From Patescibacteria group bacterium (GTDB taxonomy: Bacteria > Patescibacteriota > Patescibacteriia > 2-12-FULL-60-25), in contig JARGGJ010000008.1 of the NCBI GenBank assembly GCA_029210915.1, positions 1 through 62,433 on the forward strand: DNA of 62,433 nucleotides. Reading direction: 5' to 3'. Made by a program: the position numbers and the translations under genes. The notes beneath the pieces are model-generated. The model worked only from the letters and a program-made list of their open reading frames with translations, did no database searches and had not been told where the DNA came from. Numbering within the stretch: the first letter of the stretch is position 1; every line of letters starts with the position of its first letter. Positions 49,940 through 58,393 of the stretch are shown here, piece by piece.

Positions 49940-50051
49940 ATTAAAATTGAGTATGACACAAAAAAACTATAAAGTCCAACGGAAAAATGTGTCTTTATTG
50001 TACTGTTTAACATGGATTTGTTGCTTATTTATAAATTTTTATATAGCATGC

Positions 50052-50057
50052 TAAAAT
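50052..50057 (+). promoter_or_regulatory. -10 box of leaderless gene pair
   Basis: TAAAAT ends 9 nt before the ATG at 50067. Confidence 0.45.
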
Positions 50058-50066
50058 GATTAAACT

Positions 50067-50390
50067 ATGCATTTAGAAATAATTGTGATTGCCGGCGTGG
50101 TTATTGCCGGTATTGGAGCTGTAACTTTGGCAACGAAGTTAAAAAAAAGTGAAAAGTTTAAAAATCTTACAGATGAGGATAGAGATTTATTAAAGCAAGA
50201 AATCGAAAAAGGTTTGGTTTTGAAAGATGAGTTTGTGGATACTTATTATAATATCATTAGAAACGAAGGGTATATGCATGCATTTGGCGGGCATGAGAAA
50301 CAAGCCGAAGATCTTTTATATAAAATGATAGAGGAAAGCAAAGCTCATAAATCTTCTTTATTAAACATTAAAAAACAACTGGGCCTATGA
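50067..50390 (+). CDS. Membrane-anchored helical protein, unknown
   Basis: 107 residues: one N-terminal membrane segment (about 3-22) and a helical remainder with LTDEDRDLLKQEIEKGLVLK, IIRNEGYMHAFGGHEKQAED. The GGHE and the spaced E/H residues faintly recall ferritin-like helices. Its TGA overlaps the ATG of the next gene (ATGA), so the two are translationally coupled and likely act together. Confidence 0.55.
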   Translation: MHLEIIVIAGVVIAGIGAVTLATKLKKSEKFKNLTDEDRDLLKQEIEKGLVLKDEFVDTYYNIIRNEGYMHAFGGHEKQAEDLLYKMIEESKAHKSSLLNIKKQLGL

Positions 50391-50578
50391 AAACCGCATA
50401 CGATTTGAAAGAGATATTGGAAAAAGCCCTAATGTGGGAGAAGGGCGCAGAGAAAAATTGCGATATGATATTGCATATTTTAACAATTAACGGGTTTCAT
50501 GATTCGGTTCTACACATAAAGAATGATGAGATTAAGCATCAAGAATGGGTAAGGCAACTTATTAAGTTTTTGGAGTAA
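50387..50578 (+). CDS. Small helical protein coupled to the previous gene
   Basis: 63 residues, two helices: YDLKEILEKALMWEKGAEKN and SVLHIKNDEIKHQEWVRQLI. The second resembles the E-x2-H helix of ferritin-like/rubrerythrin proteins, which needs four helices; together with the partner it could make one. That is an inference. Starts inside the stop codon of its partner. Confidence 0.55.
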   Translation: MKTAYDLKEILEKALMWEKGAEKNCDMILHILTINGFHDSVLHIKNDEIKHQEWVRQLIKFLE

Positions 50579-50681
50579 AAATACTATTTTGACTCACAAT
50601 CAGTTGAGCCTGATTTGATTCCATCTTGATATAGAGCGGATTCAACTTAAACCTACGGCATGCTCTATAACCGGATTGTGA

Positions 50682-50687
50682 TATAAT
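50682..50687 (+). promoter_or_regulatory. -10 box of leaderless 3D-domain gene
   Basis: TATAAT ends 7 nt before the ATG at 50695. Confidence 0.6.
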
Positions 50688-50694
50688 AAATTAA

Positions 50695-51258
50695 ATGACG
50701 ATTAAACGTGGAAACATGCGCACTGGGCGGGTGGTGAAAAAGATGTCTTTGCATGCGCCTTCAGATAAAGTTTTAATGAGGGGTTCATGGTTTTTGACGT
50801 CTTTTGTTTTGTTTTTGATTGTTTTGGTTGCCGGTGTAGCAATCGGTACTTTCTTTTTTAATTATGTCTCGCAAGGTGTTGATGCCAAGGTGCTTAGAAC
50901 CGTAAATTTATCCGCGGATACTTGCGCGTTGGGAATCGAGCCGAATCAAGTAATCAAAGTAATAGCCACGGCTTATTCCAGCAGTCCCGCACAAACCGAT
51001 TCCACTCCTTGCATAACGGCCACGGGTTTTGATGTATGCCGGAATTACGCATTATACGGGTCTGCAAACACCATTGCCTCAAATTTTTTACCACTACATT
51101 CCATAGTAAAAATCCCCGAAATATACGGAGATCAACTTTTTATAGTTCGTGATAGAATGAACCCGCGATACGGGCGTTATAACATCGATATTTGGATGCC
51201 AACTTACTCGGAGGCAAGAAGGTTTGGGAGCAGGCAGGTTACGATTGAAGTCTACTAA
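50695..51258 (+). CDS. 3D-domain (RlpA/MltA-fold) exported protein
   Basis: 187 residues: a cytoplasmic tail with basic residues, one membrane segment (about 36-60), then a 3D-type double-psi barrel with VIKVIATAYSSSPAQTDSTP, TATGFDV, IVKIPEIYGDQLFIVRDRMN and NIDIWMP (aspartates of the 3D motif). Related domains belong to lytic transglycosylases and Rpf-like wall enzymes, so a wall-remodelling role outside the membrane is likely. Leaderless start. Confidence 0.75.
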   Translation: MTIKRGNMRTGRVVKKMSLHAPSDKVLMRGSWFLTSFVLFLIVLVAGVAIGTFFFNYVSQGVDAKVLRTVNLSADTCALGIEPNQVIKVIATAYSSSPAQTDSTPCITATGFDVCRNYALYGSANTIASNFLPLHSIVKIPEIYGDQLFIVRDRMNPRYGRYNIDIWMPTYSEARRFGSRQVTIEVY

Positions 51259-51263
51259 TATAA

Positions 51264-51352
51264 TTTATAATGCATGATGATTGAATCCTTTTGGGATTTT
51301 TTTTGAAAAGTGTATTATTATTATGCATCATGCATTATGCATTATGCATTAG
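51264..51352. repeat. GCATGATG...CATCATGC palindrome
   Basis: ATAATGCATGATGATTGAAT and TTATTATGCATCATGCATTA are inverted arms, a short member of the 235-bp repeat family (11687, 15958). A GATTGAATCC-TTTT-GGGATT stretch lies at its centre. Confidence 0.55.
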
Positions 51353-51354
51353 GT

Positions 51355-51558
51355 TTATTCTGCTGTGATTGTTACAACGTAACCCAGAACAATAAAAATA
51401 ATACCAAAAATACCTATTAATTGTTCGAGTTTGATGATTTTTAAAACACTGTTATCTATGCGGTGTTCTTTTAATACACGTTGATGAACTTTGAGAACAG
51501 TGAAAGCGATAAAGATTTCGCCGATGGTTTGCATTGTAAAGCCAATGTATTGTTGCAT
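51355..51558 (-). CDS. Small two-helix membrane protein
   Basis: 67 residues with hydrophobic segments near 7-23 and 46-64 separated by a basic loop (HQRVLKEHRIDNSVLKIIK). Unknown family. It abuts the palindrome at 51264-51352 on its 3' side. Confidence 0.5.
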   Translation of the reverse strand: MQQYIGFTMQTIGEIFIAFTVLKVHQRVLKEHRIDNSVLKIIKLEQLIGIFGIIFIVLGYVVTITAE

Positions 51559-51608
51559 ATACCTTGATGAAAAAGATTAAAGGATTATCAGGATTGATGA
51601 TGAGGGGC

Positions 51609-51695
51609 TAAAGATAAAGGATGAAGGATGAAGGATGAAGGATTAACCCATGATGAAGGATGAAGGATGAAGGATGAAGGATTAACCCATGATGA
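51609..51695. repeat. AGGATGAAGGATGAAGGATTAACCC tandem repeat
   Basis: The 7-nt unit GATGAAG recurs in two larger blocks, AAGGATGAAGGATTAACCCA. A 72-residue open frame on the minus strand across it (51588-51806) is only a translation of the repeat. Confidence 0.7.
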
Positions 51696-51842
51696 AGGGA
51701 AGATATCGAGAGAGAACGTTGTTGTTGAAAAGATTTTATTAAAGAATGGTTTGATTATTTTCCGGTTAAATTGATTATAGCATATTTCCAAAACGGTTAG
51801 CGTCACGAGCCGGTTTTACTTACTTCGAGAGGCTGGCTGTGT

Positions 51843-51848
51843 TATAAT
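51843..51848 (+). promoter_or_regulatory. -10 box of leaderless gene with GTG start
   Basis: TATAAT ends 6 nt before the GTG at 51855. Confidence 0.55.
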
Positions 51849-51854
51849 GGGAAT

Positions 51855-53030
51855 GTGAAGTTTTTGAATATTTACACAGCTTCTTGGGCACCAAGTTCTA
51901 CACTGCATTTAAAAGATTATTACAGGGCTTTGGCTTATTGGGAATCATCAAATTTTAAACGCAGTACAATAAAAACTTGGGTTAAGGACATGGAGATTGA
52001 AGAAATTCAATATAGCTCCGAGTCCATAAATGTAATTGGAGGGCGGTTTGTTAACCGATTGTTTTTTCGTGTATCAGAAGATGGAATGATAATTGTTGGT
52101 AAAAATGTTGAAGATGCCGGTAAAGATTCGCAAAGGCTCGATCAATTTTTATCAAAAAAGATGAATCAGCTTTGGGATAATCTTTTTTCAAGAGGCGCTG
52201 CTCTGCCAAAAGTTTTTGAAGAAATTGAATCAAGGCACCCTGTACTCATTACACTTTCAAAGGCCAAACCGGATGATTTAGATAAGGTCTTCAGAGATTT
52301 TAAAGTTATTCCCTATAAAAAAATTCAACTCGAGAAGGGCGAGGTTTGGATTGGTGAAACTTTGGTTATTATAAATAATTCCGATTATTCCAAGGAGGTT
52401 ACAGATAAAATGGTCGAGCATTTGTTATTTGCCCGAGTTTACGAGATACAATTGGAGCGCTTTGTTAAAGGGTACGAGGTTTTGTGGAATAAGGTGGATG
52501 GAATAAGAAAACAAAGTTTTATACAGCAAACGGAATTGGCCCATGTTCATGATTTGGTATTAAATATTCAAAGCCAAGCCAGCTTTTTTACCGCACGGCT
52601 GAACCAAATGCAACATTTTTTAGACTGGCGCCGTAAGTTAATAGATGAATATGTTGTAGACCCGGCATTAAATGCAACTTTTAAACGTTTTTTCATGTCT
52701 TTAAATTCATCTCAAAAATATTTGCAAGAACTTTGGGGTATGCTAACCAACTATATTCGCTCCACGGTCAGTTTGATGAGTTTCTTGTATAGTGACAATG
52801 AAAGAAAGAATTTGGCGTTATTGCAAAAGTTATTTTTAATTTCGACAGTTGCCGCAATTATTACTTTGGGAGGCATAGCTATTATAGATCTTCAAAGAAT
52901 TGTAGTTTTTGGCGGTTTGGCTATAGTGCTCTCTGCATTTGTACATTATTTACTATTTACGGTCTTATCCAAATACAGAAAAATATCTCTTTTTAAAAGA
53001 GATATAGAACTGGAGAAAGGTAAAACTTAA
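51855..53030 (+). CDS. C-terminally anchored membrane protein, unknown
   Basis: 391 residues. A large soluble N-terminal part, a helical stretch (about 205-300: LVLNIQSQASFFTARLNQMQ, FKRFFMSLNSSQKYLQELWG), and two adjacent hydrophobic helices near 325-345 and 350-370. The arrangement of a long helix followed by two terminal membrane helices recalls CorA/RMD1-type proteins, but the GMN signature of CorA is absent. GTG start placed directly after a TATAAT box. The 3' end overlaps the convergent aldolase-like gene by 4 bp. Confidence 0.6.
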   Translation: MKFLNIYTASWAPSSTLHLKDYYRALAYWESSNFKRSTIKTWVKDMEIEEIQYSSESINVIGGRFVNRLFFRVSEDGMIIVGKNVEDAGKDSQRLDQFLSKKMNQLWDNLFSRGAALPKVFEEIESRHPVLITLSKAKPDDLDKVFRDFKVIPYKKIQLEKGEVWIGETLVIINNSDYSKEVTDKMVEHLLFARVYEIQLERFVKGYEVLWNKVDGIRKQSFIQQTELAHVHDLVLNIQSQASFFTARLNQMQHFLDWRRKLIDEYVVDPALNATFKRFFMSLNSSQKYLQELWGMLTNYIRSTVSLMSFLYSDNERKNLALLQKLFLISTVAAIITLGGIAIIDLQRIVVFGGLAIVLSAFVHYLLFTVLSKYRKISLFKRDIELEKGKT

Positions 53031-53908
53031 ACTTTTTTGGCTTTTTGCCAAAGGTTTACAAAATGAGAATAGTTATTTGCGATACGGGTGATAGCCTGTT
53101 TTTTTGTAATCTTTTTAGCTAAAAGATCTTGCAGTGGTTTAAAGAATACCGTGCGCCCTACGGCAAAACCGACTATTTGATCGAAACTGGCGGCATCGCC
53201 CAGCCATTTTTCGACACTTTTTTGATCTTGGCCACGGCCAAGCACGATTACTTCCGTATCTTTGCCCAGTGCTTTTAAAACTTTCTTCCAATCGGCTTTG
53301 CTGAAACCTTCCATTTTCCAAAGCTCGGGTTGAATCGCCTTTTTTATTTCTTTAATCGCCTTGATTGTGTGTATTGGACGTATTTTTGTATCGTAAGCTT
53401 TAGCTGTTTTGGCAAGCTTTATGTCTTTTTCTGTGGCCGGGACAAGGAGCTCGAACATCATTTTGTGACCATGTGATTTACAATAGTCGTTTAAGCGCGA
53501 AAGGCGTTTGAGTTGAATTTTATTAATCTCGGTATTTTGAGGATTGTAGCGAACCAAGATTTTTACATAATCGGGTTTGATTTTTTCGATCCATTTGCCG
53601 AAAGCATTGCCATAATTAAATGTAAAAGCTTCTTCTCCGCTTTTCTCTGCCGGCATCGTGACCGTGAATCCTCTCTTTTTTGCGTCTTTTAAGATTGGAG
53701 TGCCATAATCTTGATCGACCAAAATGCCAAAATGTTTCTTATTGGGTTTGCCCGAGGCAACTTCGACCAGGCCTTGGTAAACAATATCTTTGTAATCGCT
53801 GATTTGTTGCTTCTGCTTTTTGGAGAGTTCTCCGCTCCAACCAAAAAGGTGTTTGGAGAAGGAACTGCGATGGTCGAATGGGAGAATTAGGAGGGGTTCG
53901 TGGTTCAT
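53027..53908 (-). CDS. IolC C-terminal-like aldolase (DUF2090)
   Basis: 293 residues. LLILPFDHRSSFSKHLFGW, ILVDQDYGTPILKDAKKRGF, and YVKILVRYNPQNTE, FELLVPAT, WKMEGFSKADW and VIVLGRGQD match the DUF2090 barrel seen at the C-terminus of IolC, related to fructose-bisphosphate-type aldolases. It would cleave or form a phosphorylated sugar or keto-acid. The ATG overlaps the stop of the CobW-like gene (4 bp), so they are translationally coupled. Confidence 0.82.
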   Translation of the reverse strand: MNHEPLLILPFDHRSSFSKHLFGWSGELSKKQKQQISDYKDIVYQGLVEVASGKPNKKHFGILVDQDYGTPILKDAKKRGFTVTMPAEKSGEEAFTFNYGNAFGKWIEKIKPDYVKILVRYNPQNTEINKIQLKRLSRLNDYCKSHGHKMMFELLVPATEKDIKLAKTAKAYDTKIRPIHTIKAIKEIKKAIQPELWKMEGFSKADWKKVLKALGKDTEVIVLGRGQDQKSVEKWLGDAASFDQIVGFAVGRTVFFKPLQDLLAKKITKKQAITRIANNYSHFVNLWQKAKKV

Positions 53909-54843
53909 AATTTTGCGTTGGTTAATTGTTCACAAATTTTGTTCTTTAATAGTTGGTTCGCACCAGGGCCAATGAATAATAATTCTGTTCTTTGCTGATC
54001 GTTTTGAATGCCTTGCCAAGTGAAACGATTCATTACACCATTTAAAACCTTGTTACCATCATTTGTTTTCACAATGCCTTTGATGCGGTAAATATCTTGT
54101 TTCGAGATAGATTCGCAAATTTTTTGCACATCCTCTATTGTAAATTCCCCATCCATTTTACAACTAAAAGCGTTTACGTGCACGTGATGGCTGGGGGTGG
54201 TTTTTATATCGGATTCGATTGAGGAAATATCTTTAGACGCCAGTTTGTTGCAATCGAGGCTTAAGATCATTTCGGCGCTGACCGAACCATCTTTGGTTTT
54301 GATGCGAGGTGTTTCCGGATAGATATCCAAGATTTCGTCGAGGATGTGATCCAGTTGTTTTTCGTCGATGAGTCCGATTTTATTAAGTATAATAAAATCA
54401 ATGTATTTGTTGTGTGACTGGCGGATCATGCTATGGTCGTCGAAAGCTTCAAAATTTAAAGCGTCGATGACTTCTATAAAGCTGTCGATTTGTAATTCGG
54501 AAAATCTTTTTAGCTCTAGCGCGATTGGGGCGGGGTGAGCCGTGCCGGCGGTTTCGAGAATGATACGATCGGGATTAAGTTCTAAAACTTGTTTAACGGC
54601 TTCTTCTAATCTGCCTATTGCGGTACAGCAAACGCAACCATTCATAATCTCTTCTGTTTTTAAACCTTGTTCTTTGGCGAGCGCTCCGTCTACATTAACG
54701 TCTCCATACTCATTTTTAACCCAGACGACCTTACAGTCATCTCCGGCGATCTGTTTTACCAGTGATAAAATAACAGTAGTTTTGCCCGAGCCGAGTTGGC
54801 CCATGACGATGTTTATTGGTATCTTTTTGTGTTCAACGCTCAT
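53905..54843 (-). CDS. CobW/G3E-family metal-chaperone GTPase
   Basis: 312 residues: P-loop GQLGSGKT at 15-22, metal-binding GCVCC at 69-73, ILETAGTAHP and a guanine-specificity NKIG in place of NKxD, then the CobW C-terminal domain (HHVHVNAFSCKM...). G3E GTPases insert Zn, Co or Ni into client proteins. Coupled to the DUF2090 aldolase-like gene, whose class II relatives need a metal, so that protein is a plausible client. Confidence 0.9.
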   Translation of the reverse strand: MSVEHKKIPINIVMGQLGSGKTTVILSLVKQIAGDDCKVVWVKNEYGDVNVDGALAKEQGLKTEEIMNGCVCCTAIGRLEEAVKQVLELNPDRIILETAGTAHPAPIALELKRFSELQIDSFIEVIDALNFEAFDDHSMIRQSHNKYIDFIILNKIGLIDEKQLDHILDEILDIYPETPRIKTKDGSVSAEMILSLDCNKLASKDISSIESDIKTTPSHHVHVNAFSCKMDGEFTIEDVQKICESISKQDIYRIKGIVKTNDGNKVLNGVMNRFTWQGIQNDQQRTELLFIGPGANQLLKNKICEQLTNAKL

Positions 54844-54844
54844 A

Positions 54845-54935
54845 CATTCGCTAGTTCGTAAAGTTGAAAGTTTATAAAGTCAGCTGTTCGGTTTTAAGAA
54901 CTTTATAAACTTTATAAATTTTCAACTGTAGTAGT
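54845..54935. repeat. AAGTTTATAAAGTT-word palindrome
   Basis: AAAGTTGAAAGTTTATAAAG mirrors CTTTATAAATTTTCAACT. The same words occur at 57541-57575 and 55398-55420. Confidence 0.55.
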
Positions 54936-54956
54936 ATAGCGCAGATGCGGGAACTA

Positions 54957-54980
54957 AAAAAGCTCCTTGCGGAGCTTTTT
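54957..54980 (-). terminator. Intrinsic terminator
   Basis: AAAAAGCTCC-TTGC-GGAGCTTTTT; on the minus strand it is followed by TTTAG, directly after the stop of the gene at 54985. Confidence 0.75.
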
Positions 54981-54984
54981 GTGG

Positions 54985-55395
54985 TTATCGCCAGAAGGCG
55001 GAGGTAATGTTCCATCCTCCTTTTAGGAGTTTGATGGCTTTCTCAAGTTCGTGTTGGCTAAGGCCGACGTCGTAAGGGCCTTTTTCATTTGAAATTTCGC
55101 CTGTGTATTTACTTTCAAGAAGATTCAATGCCCTATCATCTCCAAGTTGACCGAGTGCCCACACCGCTCCGTTTTTGCTCACATTGGTTTCGAAATCAGC
55201 ATCTACGGTTTGCATTAACGCTTCTACGCAATCACCTTCGAATTGCATTTGAGCTTCATTGCAGGTATTTTTTACACCATAACCTATCCAGCTCGTTGTA
55301 ACCAAGAAAAAATAAAAGAAAAGCAAGATTAAGATGCCACCCAGGTAGATTGCGAGGTTAATTTTTTGTTTATTGTCCATTTGGGAGAGTTTCAT
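54985..55395 (-). CDS. Membrane-anchored HEAT-like protein
   Basis: 136 residues: one membrane segment (about 13-33), then a loop with two cysteines (NTCNEAQMQFEGDC) and a helical pair NGAVWALGQLGDDRALNLLE, typical of a HEAT/PBS-lyase repeat. Function unknown; probably faces outward. It ends at a strong terminator. Confidence 0.6.
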   Translation of the reverse strand: MKLSQMDNKQKINLAIYLGGILILLFFYFFLVTTSWIGYGVKNTCNEAQMQFEGDCVEALMQTVDADFETNVSKNGAVWALGQLGDDRALNLLESKYTGEISNEKGPYDVGLSQHELEKAIKLLKGGWNITSAFWR

Positions 55396-55417
55396 ATCTA
55401 TAAGAGTTTATAAAGTT

Positions 55418-55488
55418 TAAAGTTGCAGGTTCATCAAGAGCACATTAAGGCTACTCTTGATGAACTTTATTCTTGATGAACGTTGTAC
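55418..55488. repeat. TTCATCAAGAG palindrome, copy 3
   Basis: TTCATCAAGAG (55430-55440) and CTCTTGATGAA (55454-55464) form an 11-bp stem, then more TTCTTGATGAACG words overlap the end of the regulator gene. Confidence 0.6.
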
Positions 55489-55676
55489 TTAAAGATTTCT
55501 TCGATTGGGAGATTGAAAAGTTTGGATAATTTGAATGCCAGTTCCAGAGTTGGAGAGTATTTGTTTTTTTCGATAGCAAAGATTGTTTGGCGGGTTACAC
55601 CAACTTTTTCCGCAAGATCTTCTTGTGTCAGATTATGCTTCGCACGTAAAATTTTCAGGTTATTGGTCATCTCCAT
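55467..55676 (-). CDS. XRE-family HTH regulator
   Basis: 69 residues, a bare helix-turn-helix: LKILRAKHNLTQEDLAEKVG then VTRQTIFAIEKNKYSPTLEL. Close to small YozG/Xre repressors. Its start overlaps the end of the DUF2178 membrane-protein gene by 17 bp, a pairing seen widely, where the regulator controls the two-gene operon. Its last codons come from the TTCTTGATGAAC repeat word (YNVHQE). Confidence 0.9.
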   Translation of the reverse strand: MEMTNNLKILRAKHNLTQEDLAEKVGVTRQTIFAIEKNKYSPTLELAFKLSKLFNLPIEEIFKYNVHQE

Positions 55677-56055
55677 AAAATTTATTGAAGTATTGATAGC
55701 TTAAAGCGTAAATTGCAACACTAAGCAGTGCTGTGAAGCTTAAAACCGTTCCCACGCTTTCCGTAAAAGCATCGCCGGTATTTTTACCGTTTATAATAAG
55801 GAAAAGCGATAAGAGTGCGATAAAAGTTGTATGAATCGCATAAGTGAATCTGGCGGAAGTACCGGCAATTTTTTCTGTACGTTCATCGCTTAAAATAACT
55901 TTGGTACGTTTGCGAACCAAAATCATAAATGCCATGCCTATAACAACAGCCGCCAACGCGAGTAGCGTGTTTTCTGTTGTAGACGCAATGGCGACTGTAG
56001 CGCCTATAAACATTGCTACAAAAATACGTGCCAGTTTGAATTGCTTGAAGTTCAT
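55660..56055 (-). CDS. DUF2178 membrane protein
   Basis: 131 residues with four hydrophobic helices. The central loop VRKRTKVILSDERTEKIAGT and the following SARFTYAIH are the hallmark of DUF2178, always found next to an XRE regulator as here. The -10 box TATAAT lies about 17 nt before the ATG, within repeated ACATTATGTA/TTTACATAG half-sites that could be the operator. Confidence 0.85.
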   Translation of the reverse strand: MNFKQFKLARIFVAMFIGATVAIASTTENTLLALAAVVIGMAFMILVRKRTKVILSDERTEKIAGTSARFTYAIHTTFIALLSLFLIINGKNTGDAFTESVGTVLSFTALLSVAIYALSYQYFNKFYGDDQ

Positions 56056-56196
56056 AATCTACTATGTAAAGTATTATATACATAATGTAAAATATCTTTT
56101 ACATCTTGTCAAGTAGTAAAAAAAAACCGCTGTTTAGCAGTTTTTCTTTTATCCTTAATCCTTAATCCTTAATCCTTTATTAATAATCGGTCTTAC

Positions 56197-56931
56197 TTAA
56201 TCCCGTTTATATCGTTCCACAAAGTTTTTAAGGATTTTGGAGGGATGAATGACTTCTTCATTTTTTACTTGTTCGATAAGCGGTTCCGCTTCTTCGGGTG
56301 GGAAGTACCCGGCGTTTTTGTAAACGTTAACGCGGACGATTAAACCATCCGTATCAAGTTCGGGGTGGAATTGGCAACCGTAAATATTGTTTTTAACGCG
56401 GAACATTTGAATTGGGCAACTTGGTGATGAGGCAAGGTGGATTGCTCCATCGGGTAAGCCTTGGCAGGCTTCTTTATGGCCTCCAAAAGCACGGAAAGTT
56501 TTTGGTATGCCGGCTAAAATCGAATCGCTCTCCCCTGCTTCGGTTAATGTGACGTTGATAGCACCAACCGGTTCTGTGTATTTTTCTTTTGAGACTACGG
56601 CGCCCAAGTGATTTGCAACGGCGCCAATTCCGTAACAAGCTCCAACGTAAGGAAAATCTTTTTCGATCACTTCATCCAGAAGGCGTTTTAAATCGGCTTC
56701 GTATTGTTTTTGGTAGTTTTGCTTTTTTTCCTCGGGATCGCTGACATTACCGGGGCCACCGCCTTGCATTATGCCTGAGTAATCATCGAGATTGATTCGA
56801 GGGATGCCATACTGTTCCATGCGTACCCGGTGAACATCTTGGGGCTCTAAACCGCTGAATTTCATAAAAGCCTCGTATTCGTTATCGGAGGCGGCGTCTT
56901 CGGGGCGGATTTGCAATAGGAGGAATTTTTT
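56197..56931 (-). CDS. Class I glutamine amidotransferase (GMP synthase-like)
   Basis: 244 residues from the ATG at 56931. Nucleophile C100 in VGACYGIGA, and the His-Glu pair in GCQFHPELD. An N-terminal motif IMQGGGPGNV is the oxyanion strand. Stand-alone GATases of this type may hydrolyse gamma-glutamyl bonds or serve as partner of an unlinked synthase; no synthase is nearby. Confidence 0.85.
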   Translation of the reverse strand, partial: KKFLLLQIRPEDAASDNEYEAFMKFSGLEPQDVHRVRMEQYGIPRINLDDYSGIMQGGGPGNVSDPEEKKQNYQKQYEADLKRLLDEVIEKDFPYVGACYGIGAVANHLGAVVSKEKYTEPVGAINVTLTEAGESDSILAGIPKTFRAFGGHKEACQGLPDGAIHLASSPSCPIQMFRVKNNIYGCQFHPELDTDGLIVRVNVYKNAGYFPPEEAEPLIEQVKNEEVIHPSKILKNFVERYKRD

Positions 56932-57146
56932 CATATCGTCTGAACCTTGACCGTGTCCCACGTAGCTTTTAGCGAAGTGGGATTCACATGATTAATGGAT
57001 TATCTTGATTATTATTTTATAAATACAAAATACCAAATAGTTGGTATTAAGATTATTTTATAGCATGGAGTTTGTTAGGAATCAAGCATTGCTTCAGAAC
57101 CCCTCTCATGATCTTAAGAGAGGGGCAGGGGTGAGTTTATTCTAAG

Positions 57147-57536
57147 CTATTCTAAGCAATGCTTAGCTTGAGTGATATCGGTTAAGCTTGGCGCGGCGCC
57201 GTTAACCAACTCCATGGCTCGTTTTTCACCCAGTGCATCGATTGCACATTGTTGTTGGGCAGGTGTGAGGCTGGTTGGCACTTTTGACGGGTCGACGCCT
57301 GCAGATTCCAGAAGAGCCTCTTGTTGTGGGTTTAAAAGCGGATGATCGTAGCCGGTTGATTCTATTGGCGGGCTGATAAGCGCGGATCCGGTATCCACTA
57401 CGTTTATGCCCCAGGGTTTGATGAGTATTATGGCAATAGCTATCAAAGATATAAACAAAATAAATGCTGTTGTTATCATTCCGATTACAATGAAGATTAT
57501 TTGCCAGATTTTTAGACCTTGTTTTTCGTTGGACAT
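57147..57536 (-). CDS. Membrane-anchored small protein, unknown
   Basis: 129 residues: one membrane segment (about 9-40) and an outward domain with DHPLLNPQQEALLESAGVDP, VPTSLTPAQQQCAIDALGEK and a final CLE. The two cysteines may pair. The Pro/Gln helix-loop-helix pattern resembles a short protein-interaction module, but I do not recognise a named family. Confidence 0.55.
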   Translation of the reverse strand: MSNEKQGLKIWQIIFIVIGMITTAFILFISLIAIAIILIKPWGINVVDTGSALISPPIESTGYDHPLLNPQQEALLESAGVDPSKVPTSLTPAQQQCAIDALGEKRAMELVNGAAPSLTDITQAKHCLE

Positions 57537-57597
57537 ATTAAGTGAGTTTATAAAGTTGAAAGTTTATAAAGTTATCGAGTGTAAAGCGTTAAACTGG

Positions 57598-58263
57598 TTA
57601 CAAAAGGGCGTGCAGTGCTATCGCTATGCTGTGGCCTACATTCAGTGACTCCAGTTTATCATTATGATTTATGTAAATAGATTCACCTTTGATTTTTGAT
57701 TGGATTCCCCCGCCCTCGGACCCGGCAATTAGGATTAATGGTTTTTTGAGTTTGGCTTTTTTGATATCAATAGCATCCTTTTTCTTTTCCAAACGGTAAA
57801 TTGGCATGTCGAGACTTTTAATTAACTTTGACGATTCTTTTGCGCTCACATGCATCCAAGGAACATGAAACATTGCTCCTACGCTTGAGCGGACTACTTT
57901 AGGGTTGGTAACGTCTGCAGAGTCGATGAGGATGAGGCTGGCGTTAAATCCAAGGCAGAGGCGAAGGATGGAGCCTACGTTGCCAGGATCTTGAACACCA
58001 TCTAGAACGACAATGATCTTATTGGACATAATATCGTCTAAAGTCAATTTAGGGATGGATGCTACGGCAGCGATGTTTTGCGGGGTTTCTGTGGTTACGA
58101 GTTTATCGAAGTCTGAAGTATCTTTATTGGTGAAAGTGTACTCGATAGCATCTCCAGCTGTTTTGATTACTTTCTCCCCTTCCACCAAACAAAGACCGTT
58201 TTTTTCACGTCCTTTTTTGGTGCTGAGAGAGCGGATGAGTTTTTCTTGATTGATACTTAACAT
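57598..58263 (-). CDS. SpoU/TrmH-family RNA 2'-O-methyltransferase
   Basis: 221 residues from the ATG at 58263. An N-terminal substrate-binding domain (LVEGEKVIK) and the knotted SPOUT domain: DGVQDPGNVGSILRLCLGFN (motif 1), LILIAGSEGGGI (motif 2) and ESLNVGHSIAIALH (motif 3). It methylates a ribose in rRNA or tRNA. Motif 3 has NVGHS where NVSVA is usual. Confidence 0.9.
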   Translation of the reverse strand: MLSINQEKLIRSLSTKKGREKNGLCLVEGEKVIKTAGDAIEYTFTNKDTSDFDKLVTTETPQNIAAVASIPKLTLDDIMSNKIIVVLDGVQDPGNVGSILRLCLGFNASLILIDSADVTNPKVVRSSVGAMFHVPWMHVSAKESSKLIKSLDMPIYRLEKKKDAIDIKKAKLKKPLILIAGSEGGGIQSKIKGESIYINHNDKLESLNVGHSIAIALHALL

Positions 58264-58284
58264 AATACCAGTACATCGTACATC

Positions 58285-58305
58285 ATCGAGCTCAGCTCGA
58301 CAACG
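58285..58305. repeat. ATCGAGCTCAGCTCGA palindrome
   Basis: CATCGAGCTCAGCTCGACAA matches the word upstream of the HAD gene (22920-22936), in the gap between the methyltransferase and the transporter. Confidence 0.5.
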
Positions 58306-58333
58306 CACATCGTATTAGGCCTACAGTGTACAG

Positions 58334-58362
58334 TTGACAATTTAATAATTCTGAACTAGTGT
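58334..58362 (+). promoter_or_regulatory. Sigma-70-type promoter
   Basis: TTGACA, 17 bp, TAGTGT, about 30 nt before the transporter ATG. Confidence 0.6.
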
Positions 58363-58393
58363 TTGCCTCAGAACTTTCACAAAGGAGAAGCTG

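Noticed and set aside
51588-51806. 72-codon frame rich in PSSWVNPSSFILHP
   Set aside because: It only translates the AGGATGAAGG tandem repeat, with no start signal or family match.
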